From Nitrospirillum amazonense (GTDB taxonomy: Bacteria > Pseudomonadota > Alphaproteobacteria > Azospirillales > Azospirillaceae), in NCBI RefSeq assembly GCF_007828045.1, contig NZ_VITN01000001.1, positions 372,001 through 436,000 of the forward strand: DNA of 64,000 bases, in the 5' to 3' direction. This document shows positions 56,848 to 64,000 of the stretch, piece after piece. The stretch's first letter is position 1. Every line of letters begins with the position of its first letter. The notes under the pieces are model-generated. The model was not told the DNA's origin and did not search any database. It worked only from the letters and a program-made list of their open reading frames with translations. The position numbers were made by a program, and so were the translations under genes.

Positions 56848-57669
56848 ATGCCTGACGCCGCCCTGCCGTCGGCTACCCGTTTGCAGCGCCTGGAGGGCCG
56901 CGTCGTCTTCGCCGTGAAGGCGGATGCCGAGGGCGTCACCCGCCTGGACCGCCTTTATCAATCTGGCTCCGCCCGCCTGCGCCTGCCCAAAGGGCCTGGG
57001 CTGGAGGGCGTGCTGATCAACACCGGTGGCGGCCTGACCGGCGGCGACGTGCTGGAGACGGAGGTGATTGTGGCGGCGGGCGCCCATGCCACCGTCACCA
57101 CGCAAGCCGCCGAGAAGGTGTACCGCGCCAGCGCGGGCGAGGCGGGGGTGGTGAACCGGCTGACGGTGGCCGGCCGGCTGGACTGGCTGCCGCAGGAAAC
57201 CATCCTATTCGACGGCGCCCGCCTCTGCCGCCGGCTGGAGGTGGAGATGGAACCGGACGCCACCCTGCTGGCGGCGGAGGCCACGGTGTTCGGCCGCACC
57301 GCCCGGGGGGAGCGGGTGACCCACGGCCTGTTCCGCGATGACTGGCGCATCCGCCGGGGCGGGCGCCTGGTCTATGCCGACGCCGTGCGCTTGAGCGGCG
57401 ACATCGATGCCCAGTTGTCCTGCGCGGCGGTGGCCGGCGGCGGGCGGGCGGTGGCGTCCTGTCTCTACATGGCGGCGGACGCCGAGGCCCGGGTGGACGC
57501 GGTGCGCGACTTGCTGCGCGTCGAGGGCGTGAGGGCCGGGGCCAGCGCCTGGAACGGCCTGCTGGCCCTGCGCCTGGTGGCCGCCGACGGGCAAGCCCTG
57601 CTGCGGGCCTGGGCGCCGCTGATTGAACATCTGCGCGGGATGGCCGTCCCGCGCGTCTGGCGTTGCTGA
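56848..57669 (+). CDS. ureD: Urease accessory protein UreD
   Basis: A 273-residue UreD/UreH. It shows [57 protein letters not shown], the family signature, then [45 protein letters not shown]. UreD binds the apo-urease trimer and UreF and forms the tunnel for nickel delivery. It is the first gene after the sigma-54 promoter, with an ATG after GGGAGAACAGGGG. ureA begins 13 bp after its stop. Confidence 0.96.
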   Translation: MPDAALPSATRLQRLEGRVVFAVKADAEGVTRLDRLYQSGSARLRLPKGPGLEGVLINTGGGLTGGDVLETEVIVAAGAHATVTTQAAEKVYRASAGEAGVVNRLTVAGRLDWLPQETILFDGARLCRRLEVEMEPDATLLAAEATVFGRTARGERVTHGLFRDDWRIRRGGRLVYADAVRLSGDIDAQLSCAAVAGGGRAVASCLYMAADAEARVDAVRDLLRVEGVRAGASAWNGLLALRLVAADGQALLRAWAPLIEHLRGMAVPRVWRC

Positions 57670-57682
57670 GGGAGGATATGCG

Positions 57683-57985
57683 GTGAATCTGACCCCGCGT
57701 GAGAAGGACAAGCTGCTGATCGCCATGGCGGCCATGGTGGCGCGCCGCCGCCTGGAACGGGGCGTGAAGCTGAACCATCCCGAGGCCATCGCCCTGATCA
57801 CCGACTTCGTGGTCGAGGGCGCGCGCGACGGCCGCCCGGTGGCGGAGCTGATGGACCAGGGCGCCCATGTGGTGGGCCGCCACCAGGTGATGGAGGGCAT
57901 CGCCGAGATGATCCCGGACGTGCAGGTGGAGGCGACATTCCCCGATGGGGTGAAGCTGGTCACCGTCCATAACCCGATCCGCTGA
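57683..57985 (+). CDS. ureA: Urease gamma subunit
   Basis: A 100-residue gamma subunit with the whole family pattern [56 protein letters not shown], then [18 protein letters not shown] and the C-terminal [16 protein letters not shown]. The start is a GTG with GGAGGA 8 nt upstream, giving the standard length. It forms the (alpha-beta-gamma)3 enzyme with UreB and UreC. Confidence 0.97.
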   Translation: MNLTPREKDKLLIAMAAMVARRRLERGVKLNHPEAIALITDFVVEGARDGRPVAELMDQGAHVVGRHQVMEGIAEMIPDVQVEATFPDGVKLVTVHNPIR

Positions 57986-57994
57986 GGTGCCGTG

Positions 57995-58318
57995 ATGACG
58001 ATGATCCCGGGACAAGTCTTCACCGCCGAGGGGGAGATCGAGCTGAACGCCGGCCTGCCCACGGTGACGCTGGACGTGGCCAACACCGGCGACCGGCCCA
58101 TCCAGGTCGGTTCCCACTTTCATTTCTTCGAGACCAATGCCGGCCTGAGCTTCGACCGCGCCCAGGCCTACGGCCATCGGCTGGACATCCCCGCCGGCAC
58201 GGCGGTGCGGTTCGAGCCGGGACAGACCCGCACCGTCACCTTGGTGCCCTATCGCGGCGCCCGGACTGTGTACGGCTTCAACGCCCAGGTCTCGGGTGCG
58301 CTGAAAGGGGGCAACTGA
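57995..58318 (+). CDS. ureB: Urease beta subunit
   Basis: A 107-residue beta subunit: [46 protein letters not shown] then [41 protein letters not shown]. The ATG is placed 7 nt after GAGG; the next ATG, two codons later at MIPGQ, or an upstream GTG are alternatives. It is 9 bp after ureA and its stop shares one base with the ureC start. Confidence 0.97.
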   Translation: MTMIPGQVFTAEGEIELNAGLPTVTLDVANTGDRPIQVGSHFHFFETNAGLSFDRAQAYGHRLDIPAGTAVRFEPGQTRTVTLVPYRGARTVYGFNAQVSGALKGGN

Positions 58319-60030
58319 TGGCCGTGAAGATCAGCCGCGCCGCGTATGCGGACATGTTCGGTCCCACCGTGGGCGACCGCGTGCGCCTGGCCGACACCGA
58401 CCTGATCGTGGAGGTGGAGAAGGACTACACCACCTATGGCGAGGAGGTGAAGTTCGGCGGCGGCAAGGTCATCCGCGACGGCATGGGCCAGTCGCAGGCG
58501 ACCCGCGCGCAAGGGGCGGTGGACACCGTCATCACCAACGCCCTGATCATCGACCATTGGGGCATCGTCAAGGCCGACGTGGGCCTGCGCGACGGCCGCA
58601 TCCACCACATCGGCAAGGCCGGCAATCCCGACGTGCAGCCGGGGGTGGACATCATCGTCGGCCCGGGGACGGAGGTCATCGCGGGTGAGGGCAAGATCCT
58701 GACGGCCGGCGGCATCGACACCCACATCCACTTCATCTGCCCGCAGCAGATCGAAGAGGCGCTGATGTCCGGCGTCACCACCATGCTGGGCGGTGGCACC
58801 GGCCCCGCCACCGGCACCAACGCCACCACCTGCACGCCGGGGCCCTGGCACCTGGCCCGCATGCTGGAGGCGGCGGAGGCCTTTCCCATGAACCTGGCCT
58901 TCGCCGGCAAGGGCAACGCCGCCTTGCCGGCGGCGCTGGAGGAACAGGTGCGCGCCGGTGCCGCCGCCTTGAAACTGCATGAGGACTGGGGCACCACCCC
59001 GGCCGCCATCGACACCTGCCTGGATGTGGGTGACCGTTTCGACGTGCAGGTGATGATCCATTCCGACACGCTGAACGAGTCCGGCTTTGTGGAGGACACC
59101 ATCGCCGCCTTCAAGGGCCGCACCATCCACGCCTACCATACCGAGGGGGCGGGCGGCGGCCACGCGCCGGACATCATCAAGGTCTGCGGCCTGGCCAATG
59201 TCATCCCGTCCTCCACCAATCCGACGCGGCCCTACACCCGCAACACGGTGGACGAGCATCTGGACATGCTCATGGTCTGCCATCACCTGGACCCCAACAT
59301 TCCCGAGGACGTGGCCTTCGCCGAAAGCCGCATCCGGCGCGAGACCATCGCGGCGGAGGACGTGCTGCACGACCTGGGCGCCCTGTCCATCATCTCTTCC
59401 GACAGCCAGGCCATGGGGCGGGTGGGGGAGGTGCTGATCCGCACCTGGCAGACGGCGCACAAGATGAAGGTGCAGCGCGGCCGGCTGGCGCAGGAGACGG
59501 GGGAGAACGACAACGCGCGGGTGAAGCGCTACATCGCCAAGGTTACCATCAACCCCGCCATCGCCCATGGCATGAGCGCGCATGTCGGATCCATCGCCGC
59601 CGGCAAGCTGGCCGATCTGGTGCTGTGGTCGCCGGCCTTCTTCGGGGTGAAGCCGGATTTGGTGTTGAAGATGGGCACCATCGTGGCCGCCCCCATGGGC
59701 GACCCCAACGCCAGCATTCCCACGCCGCAGCCCGTGCACTACCGTCCCATGTTCGGCGCCTATGGCCGCGCGGTGCGGCGCAGCGCCGTCACCTTCGTCT
59801 CGCAGGCGGCCCTGGACGATGGCCTGGGCCAGCGCCTGGGGCTGGAGAAGACCCTGCTGGCGGTCAGCAACACCCGGGGCGGCATCGGCAAGGCCGCCAT
59901 GGTGCACAACAACGCCACGCCGCATGTCGAGGTGGATCCGGAAACCTATGAGGTGCGGGTGGACGGCCAGATCGTCACCTGCGAGCCCGCCGACGTGCTG
60001 CCCATGGCGCAGCGCTATTTCCTGTTCTGA
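58318..60030 (+). CDS. ureC: Urease alpha (catalytic) subunit
   Basis: A 570-residue catalytic subunit that hydrolyses urea to ammonia and carbamate at a dinickel centre. All active-site residues are visible: His136 and His138 in [11 protein letters not shown], the carbamylated Lys219 in [13 protein letters not shown], nickel His in MIHSDTLNE and [17 protein letters not shown], catalytic His322 in [24 protein letters not shown] (mobile flap), and Asp362 in [13 protein letters not shown]. The start ATG overlaps the ureB TGA by one base. It lies in the middle of the operon. The urea may come from the ureide enzymes encoded 14 kb to the left. Confidence 0.98.
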   Translation: MAVKISRAAYADMFGPTVGDRVRLADTDLIVEVEKDYTTYGEEVKFGGGKVIRDGMGQSQATRAQGAVDTVITNALIIDHWGIVKADVGLRDGRIHHIGKAGNPDVQPGVDIIVGPGTEVIAGEGKILTAGGIDTHIHFICPQQIEEALMSGVTTMLGGGTGPATGTNATTCTPGPWHLARMLEAAEAFPMNLAFAGKGNAALPAALEEQVRAGAAALKLHEDWGTTPAAIDTCLDVGDRFDVQVMIHSDTLNESGFVEDTIAAFKGRTIHAYHTEGAGGGHAPDIIKVCGLANVIPSSTNPTRPYTRNTVDEHLDMLMVCHHLDPNIPEDVAFAESRIRRETIAAEDVLHDLGALSIISSDSQAMGRVGEVLIRTWQTAHKMKVQRGRLAQETGENDNARVKRYIAKVTINPAIAHGMSAHVGSIAAGKLADLVLWSPAFFGVKPDLVLKMGTIVAAPMGDPNASIPTPQPVHYRPMFGAYGRAVRRSAVTFVSQAALDDGLGQRLGLEKTLLAVSNTRGGIGKAAMVHNNATPHVEVDPETYEVRVDGQIVTCEPADVLPMAQRYFLF

Positions 60031-60041
60031 GGATCCCCGCC

Positions 60042-60623
60042 TTGAGTGAAGACCTTTCCCCCGCGACCGATCTGCCCAGGGCGCACACCGTCCTGCCCGC
60101 CGGCTATTGGGATGCCGCCAAGGCCGCCGGCACCGTGACGCTGGATTTCGACCACCGCTGCCGCCGGCGCCTGCGGCTGGAGCGGGACGGCGGGGATGGC
60201 CCCTTGATGCTGGACCTGCCCAGCCCCCGGCATATCCGCCATGGCGATGGGCTGGTGCTGACCGGCGTGGGCATTGTGGCGGTCAAGGCGGCGCCGGAGG
60301 ACCTGATGGAGGTGCGGTGCGAGGCCATCGGCGACCTGTTGCGGATGGCCTGGCACATCGGCAACCGCCACATCCCGGCCGAACTGCGCGGCGACCGCCT
60401 GCGCATCCGCGCCGACCATGTGCTGGCCGACATGCTGACCGGCCTGGGCGCCATCGTCACCCCCGTCTCCGCCCCCTTCGATCCCGAGGGCGGCGCCTAT
60501 GGCGACAGCCCGGCCGGCGGCGGCCATGGGCACGGCCATGGCCATTCGCATGGCCACGGGCATGATCACGACCATGACCACGGTCACCATCATCACGATC
60601 ACCATGCGCACGGCCATGGCTGA
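60042..60623 (+). CDS. ureE: Urease accessory nickel metallochaperone UreE
   Basis: A 193-residue UreE. The peptide-binding domain begins VTLDFDHRCRRRLRLERDGGDGPLMLDLPSPRHIRHGDGLVL; the metal domain has AWHIGNRHIPAEL and ADHVLADMLTGLGAIVTPVSAPFDPEGGAYG. It ends in about 35 residues made mostly of His, Gly and Asp (from about 158), a nickel-storage tail as in Klebsiella UreE. The start is TTG, 11 bp after the ureC stop. Its last codons overlap the ureF start. Confidence 0.95.
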   Translation: MSEDLSPATDLPRAHTVLPAGYWDAAKAAGTVTLDFDHRCRRRLRLERDGGDGPLMLDLPSPRHIRHGDGLVLTGVGIVAVKAAPEDLMEVRCEAIGDLLRMAWHIGNRHIPAELRGDRLRIRADHVLADMLTGLGAIVTPVSAPFDPEGGAYGDSPAGGGHGHGHGHSHGHGHDHDHDHGHHHHDHHAHGHG

Positions 60624-61304
60624 AACCGTGGCCGACGCTGCCGGCGTCTACCGCCTCATGACCTGGCTGACGGCGTCCTTCCCGGTGGGCGCCTTTTCCT
60701 ACAGCCATGGCCTGGAATGGGGGGTGGAGGACGGCACCATTCGCACGGTGGATGCGCTGGTGGCCTGGGTGGATGACCTGCTGACGCTGGGGTCCGGCTG
60801 GAACGATGCCGTGCTGGCGGCGGCGGCCTGGCGCGCCTCGGCGGCCGGCGACTGGTCGGGCCTGGCCGAGGTGGCGGACCTGGCGGCCGCCCTGACGCCC
60901 ACGGCGGAGCGGCGGCTGGAAACCCTGTCCCAGGGCCGCGCCTTCGCCGCCGCCATCGCCTCGGCCTGGCCTTGTGAGGCCGTCGATCGGCTGAAGGCCA
61001 TGGGCGGCGATCTCGCCTATCCCGTGGCGGTGGGGGCGGTGGCGGCCGGCCATGGCCTCGGCCTGCCCGCCACCCTGCTGGGTTACCTGCACGGCTTCGT
61101 CGGCAACCTGGTGTCGGCGGCCCTGCGCCTGGTGCCGCTGGGGCAGACGGACGGCCAGCGGGCGCTGGCGCGGCTGGAACCGCTGGTGCTGGCCACCGCC
61201 GGCCGGGCGGCGCCCAGCACGCTGGATGATCTGGGCGGGGCGGCCTGGGTGGCCGACATCGCCTCCATGAACCACGAGACGCAATACACGAGGTTGTTCC
61301 GCTC

Positions 61305-61308
<4 letters not shown>
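60616..61308 (+). CDS. ureF: Urease accessory protein UreF
   Basis: A 230-residue all-helical Ure[30 protein letters not shown] at the N-terminus, then [79 protein letters not shown] and [16 protein letters not shown] at the C-terminus. It acts with UreD and UreG to activate urease. I used the ATG at [10 protein letters not shown]; another four codons upstream is possible. Both ends overlap neighbours (8 bp with ureE, 4 bp with ureG). Confidence 0.96.
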
Positions 61309-61910
<602 letters not shown>

Positions 61911-61928
<18 letters not shown>

Positions 61929-61955
61929 TGCGCATTGGGCGGCTTGGCCGCCTAA
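61911..61955 (+). other. Two near-identical hairpins at the ureG/ureJ junction
   Basis: GGCGGC-CTA-GCCGCC (61911-61925, over the ureG stop) and TTGGGCGGC-TTG-GCCGCCTAA (61935-61955) share a 17-bp core with two differences. They lie about 30 nt before the ureJ ATG. They may protect the upstream transcript or lower ureJ expression; there is no T-tract. Confidence 0.5.
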
Positions 61956-61984
61956 CAGAACCAGCCAATCAAGGGAACCCGACC

Positions 61985-62587
61985 ATGATGCACCGCCGCC
62001 TGTTGATCGCCCTGACCGCCGCCGCCGCATTCATGCCCGCCATGGCCATGGCCCATCCGGGCATGCCGGGCCACACCCACGGCTTCACCGATGGCTTCGC
62101 CCATCCCTTCGGCGGGTTGGACCACCTGGCCGCCATGACGGCGGTGGGCCTGTGGGCCGGCCAGCAGGCCCGAGGCGGGCAGGGTGCCCGCGCCGTCTGG
62201 CTGTGGCCGCTGGCCTTCCTGGCGCTGCTGGTGGCCGGCGCCATCGCCGGGGCCAACGGTTTGGCCCTGCCCGGCGTGGAATGGGGCATCGTCCTGTCGG
62301 TGGCCGCCCTGGGCTGGCTGACCGCCTTCGGCGCCCGCTTGCCCCTGGCCGCCGGCGCCGCCCTCATCGGTGTCTTCGCCCTCTGCCACGGTGCCGCCCA
62401 TGGGGTGGAGATGCCGGCGGATGCCGATGGCCTGGCCTACGGCCTGGGCTTCGTCACCGCCTCCGCCGCCCTGCACCTGGCCGGCGTCGCCCTGTCGCGC
62501 CTGGCGGAGCGCGCCGGCTTGGCCCTGGCCCCGCGCCTGGCCGGCCTGGGCCTGGCGGCCCTGGCGCCGCTGTTGCTGGTGGTGTGA
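61985..62587 (+). CDS. ureJ: HupE/UreJ-family nickel transporter-like protein
   Basis: A 200-residue membrane protein with a signal peptide (ends AMAMA-HPG) and the HupE/UreJ motif HPGMPGHTHGFTDGFAHPFGGLDHLAAMTAVGLWA, a His/Asp-rich metal site next to the first helix, then about six hydrophobic segments and FALCHGAAHGVEMP in the middle. Family members import nickel across the inner membrane. Placed last in the urease operon, it likely provides Ni2+ for UreE/UreG. The ATG pair at MMHRRLL was chosen because the upstream frame covers the hairpins. Confidence 0.92.
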   Translation: MMHRRLLIALTAAAAFMPAMAMAHPGMPGHTHGFTDGFAHPFGGLDHLAAMTAVGLWAGQQARGGQGARAVWLWPLAFLALLVAGAIAGANGLALPGVEWGIVLSVAALGWLTAFGARLPLAAGAALIGVFALCHGAAHGVEMPADADGLAYGLGFVTASAALHLAGVALSRLAERAGLALAPRLAGLGLAALAPLLLVV

Positions 62588-62589
62588 GG

Positions 62590-63045
62590 ATGCGCGTGCC
62601 GCTTGCCGTCCTGGCGCTCCTCACCGCCACCCCGGCGATGGCGGCCGCATCTCCCCAATGGATCGCCAACGGGGACAAGGCCGGCATCGCCTACGACGGG
62701 GCGGGGGAGTTCTCGGACATGGCCCTGACCTGCGAAGAAGGTCCCCTGACCCTGTGGCTGGAGGCTGACTGCGGCGGCGCGGACACGTGCCCGGTAGCGC
62801 TGATCGTGGATGGACGGTCCGTTCCCTTGGGCCTGGGCCGTTACCAGCCTGATGGCATGGGCGGCATCCTGGTGCCGATGGAGGGCCGCGCCAGGGCGAT
62901 TGATCGCCTGGCCAAGGCGCATCACTTGCGGCTGCGTGTTGGCAGGACGCTGACATCCGAGAGGGCGACGGCCGGCTTGGAAGCGGCCATCGGGGCGCTG
63001 CGGGCCGCATGTCCGGGCGCTCAGCACCCGACGCCCACGGCATAG
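62590..63045 (+). CDS. Secreted hypothetical protein after ureJ, 151 aa
   Basis: An ATG 2 bp after the ureJ stop (TGAGGATG) starts a protein with a clear signal peptide (MRVPLAVLALLTATPAMAAA). The mature part has four Cys: LTCEEGPLTLWLEADCGGADTC in the first third and RAACPGA near the end. It also carries WIANGDKAGIAYDGAGEFSDMAL, which resembles small periplasmic proteins of unknown function. The tight spacing suggests it is part of the urease operon, but it has no known urease role. Its last 25 bp overlap the end of a convergent gene. Confidence 0.65.
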   Translation: MRVPLAVLALLTATPAMAAASPQWIANGDKAGIAYDGAGEFSDMALTCEEGPLTLWLEADCGGADTCPVALIVDGRSVPLGLGRYQPDGMGGILVPMEGRARAIDRLAKAHHLRLRVGRTLTSERATAGLEAAIGALRAACPGAQHPTPTA

Positions 63046-63608
63046 AAATGCGCGCCCAGGGCCGTGCGAACCCAATAGCCATAGGGGCAGGCGAGGTCGG
63101 TATGCTCGGCGCGGGCCTTCCAACTCGCGGACTGGCGCTCCGGCGGCAGGGTGACTTCATCGCTCTCGTCATAGACCAGGCTGGTCAAGGCGACGATGAA
63201 GCCGCCCCAGCCCCAGAGCATCAGCTTGGGCTGGCCCATATCGGGCGTGGCGCGGATCAGGGCCAGATACTCTTGGTATTCGATCATGAAGTGCAGGCGA
63301 TCCCCCAGGGTCTGCGCGCCGCCCATGACCAGGCGGGGTTGCACCACCGTCACCAGAAAGGCCAGGGGCAGCAGCGCCAGGGACACGGCGCGCCGGGGCT
63401 GCCCCTGCCGCCGGGCCCGTACCGCCAGGCTTGCCGCCCGCATCGCCGCCGCGCACCACAGGGCGAGAACCAGCAGGAGGGCCAGGGCATCGAACGGCGG
63501 CTCCCACTCCAGCGCCGCGTCGACCATGACCAGACCGGCGGAGACGGTGGCCATGGCCAGCACTGGCCACAGGGCGGGGCGGTCAGCGGCGGGAATGGCG
63601 ATGGTCAT
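63021..63608 (-). CDS. Hypothetical membrane protein, 195 aa
   Basis: The ATG after GGGGAAC starts a protein with four hydrophobic segments (about 14-30, 38-58, 78-95 and 130-147), a basic loop RARRQGQPRR, and a Cys-containing C-terminus (LACPYGYWVRTALGAHFYAVGVGC). The frame is open upstream for a further 29 codons without a good site. I do not know the family. It converges with, and overlaps by 25 bp, the secreted protein gene; both frames look coding, so the overlap seems real. The 119 bp to the next gene show nothing definite. Confidence 0.65.
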   Translation of the reverse strand: MTIAIPAADRPALWPVLAMATVSAGLVMVDAALEWEPPFDALALLLVLALWCAAAMRAASLAVRARRQGQPRRAVSLALLPLAFLVTVVQPRLVMGGAQTLGDRLHFMIEYQEYLALIRATPDMGQPKLMLWGWGGFIVALTSLVYDESDEVTLPPERQSASWKARAEHTDLACPYGYWVRTALGAHFYAVGVGC

Positions 63609-63727
63609 GGGGTTCCCCGGCGGTGGTCGAACAGCCGCCACGCTACCCGCCGCCGGCCCCGGGATGGCGGGCATTTTTCCCGCAGAAACCGGCACTTATC
63701 GTGCAGAATCTATGCAGGGCTCGGGCG

Positions 63728-64000
63728 TCAGTCCCCCCGCGCCCGGCGCTTGGCCTCGCGTACGCGGGCATAGACCTGCTCCGCCGCCGGGATCAGTTCG
63801 AAGGTGGGCACGGCGGGCTTTCCGGTCCACAGGGTCATGCCCATGTCGTGGCGGCCGAACAGGCTGACCTCCGGTCCGAAGGCGACGGAGCCGCTGCCAT
63901 CGTCCGCCAGGTCCAGCCGTATCTCCCCCAGCGACGTCAACTCCAGGCTCTGCCTGCTTTTGGGGGACAGGATCAGGATGCGCTGGTCGGTGAGGGCGTA
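63728..64000 (-). CDS. PH-domain-like hypothetical protein, C-terminal part (cut by window edge)
   Basis: The last 90 codons of a gene that starts beyond the right edge. The visible part, YALTDQRILILSPKSRQSLELTSLGEIRLDLADDGSGSVAFGP, has the strand pattern and YxLTxxR motif of bacterial PH-like (bPH2) domains that often follow membrane segments. It continues PTFELIPAAEQVYARVREAKRRARGD, the usual C-terminal helix in such proteins. Function is unknown. Confidence 0.7.
   Translation of the reverse strand, partial: YALTDQRILILSPKSRQSLELTSLGEIRLDLADDGSGSVAFGPEVSLFGRHDMGMTLWTGKPAVPTFELIPAAEQVYARVREAKRRARGD

Noticed and set aside
58249..59925. 558-residue frame opposite ureC
   Set aside because: Shadow of the urease alpha subunit, whose active-site residues are all on the + strand.
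60490..60615. Repeated CATGGCCACG-type units as a DNA repeat or array
   Set aside because: They are the codons of the His/Gly-rich nickel tail of UreE, explained by coding.

Overview
The window is GC-rich (about 68-70% G+C by eye) with densely packed, often 1-8 bp overlapping genes, many GTG starts and strong GC wobble. The gene set is a urease operon of the ureDABCEFG plus ureJ type, XdhABC with a NifS-like partner, PuuD-type urate hydroxylase, PuuE allantoinase, several TonB-dependent receptor relatives and a large cytosolic hybrid kinase. Together with the base composition this suggests a free-living or plant-associated alphaproteobacterium of the Azospirillum/Nitrospirillum kind. That assignment is an inference from gene content and style; there is no rRNA or other marker gene here, and I see no tRNA, rRNA, CRISPR array, transposase or phage gene.

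Layout. 1-9.6 kb: a cut GMC oxidoreductase, a secreted GH3 beta-glucosidase, a GlxA-type regulator, a RelB/RelE-like toxin-antitoxin (TA) pair, twin zinc-ribbon membrane proteins, VOC, rhodanese and GNAT proteins, and a chemoreceptor. 9.6-13.4 kb: a block with visibly lower GC holding an HxlR regulator, a divergent azoreductase, an NAD(P)H-binding protein, a short-chain dehydrogenase and a DsbA-like protein, which looks like a transferred electrophile-stress cassette. 13.5-16.2 kb: a hybrid histidine kinase. 16.4-24.9 kb: a surface-glycan locus. A double GT2 glycosyltransferase and a HAD-like protein lacking its nucleophile converge on a five-gene operon encoding a Wzm/Wzt ABC exporter, a MotA/MotB-like (ZorAB-like) proton motor pair and an AGE-family epimerase. 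25.8-35.0 kb: nucleoside scavenging, with a TonB-dependent receptor, a secreted nucleoside hydrolase, a secreted fusion protein with a formylglycine-enzyme-like domain, a solute-binding protein, a cytosolic nucleoside hydrolase and a lipoprotein adenosine deaminase. 35.3-40.9 kb: a mixed stretch with a decayed TonB receptor, a flavoprotein, an EAL phosphodiesterase, an ArsR/SRPBCC pair, a broken Phd-type antitoxin, an intact ParDE pair and a small membrane protein. 40.9-55.0 kb: purine-ring catabolism on two divergent operons. 55.0-56.6 kb: a third TA pair and a LysR regulator. 56.8-62.6 kb: urease, behind a sigma-54 type promoter. The right end has hypothetical proteins.

How the genes work together. 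Nucleosides can be cleaved (adenosine deaminase, nucleoside hydrolases). Guanine is deaminated (GuaD) and hypoxanthine/xanthine oxidised (XdhAB, matured by XdhC and perhaps the adjacent NifS-like protein). Urate is then degraded by PuuD, UraH, UraD, PuuE and an allantoate-amidohydrolase-type enzyme, and urea is split by urease. This is nearly a full route from nucleoside to ammonia. A good -24/-12 promoter before ureD suggests that at least the last step is under nitrogen control.

The most unusual element is the co-operonic ABC glycan exporter and MotAB-like proton motor. It could be an energised surface-polysaccharide system that is not described as such. Other points worth attention are the HAD pseudoenzyme, the secreted TIM-barrel/FGE-like fusion, a terpene-cyclase-fold protein inside the purine operon, and a perfect palindrome upstream of each of the three intact TA pairs.
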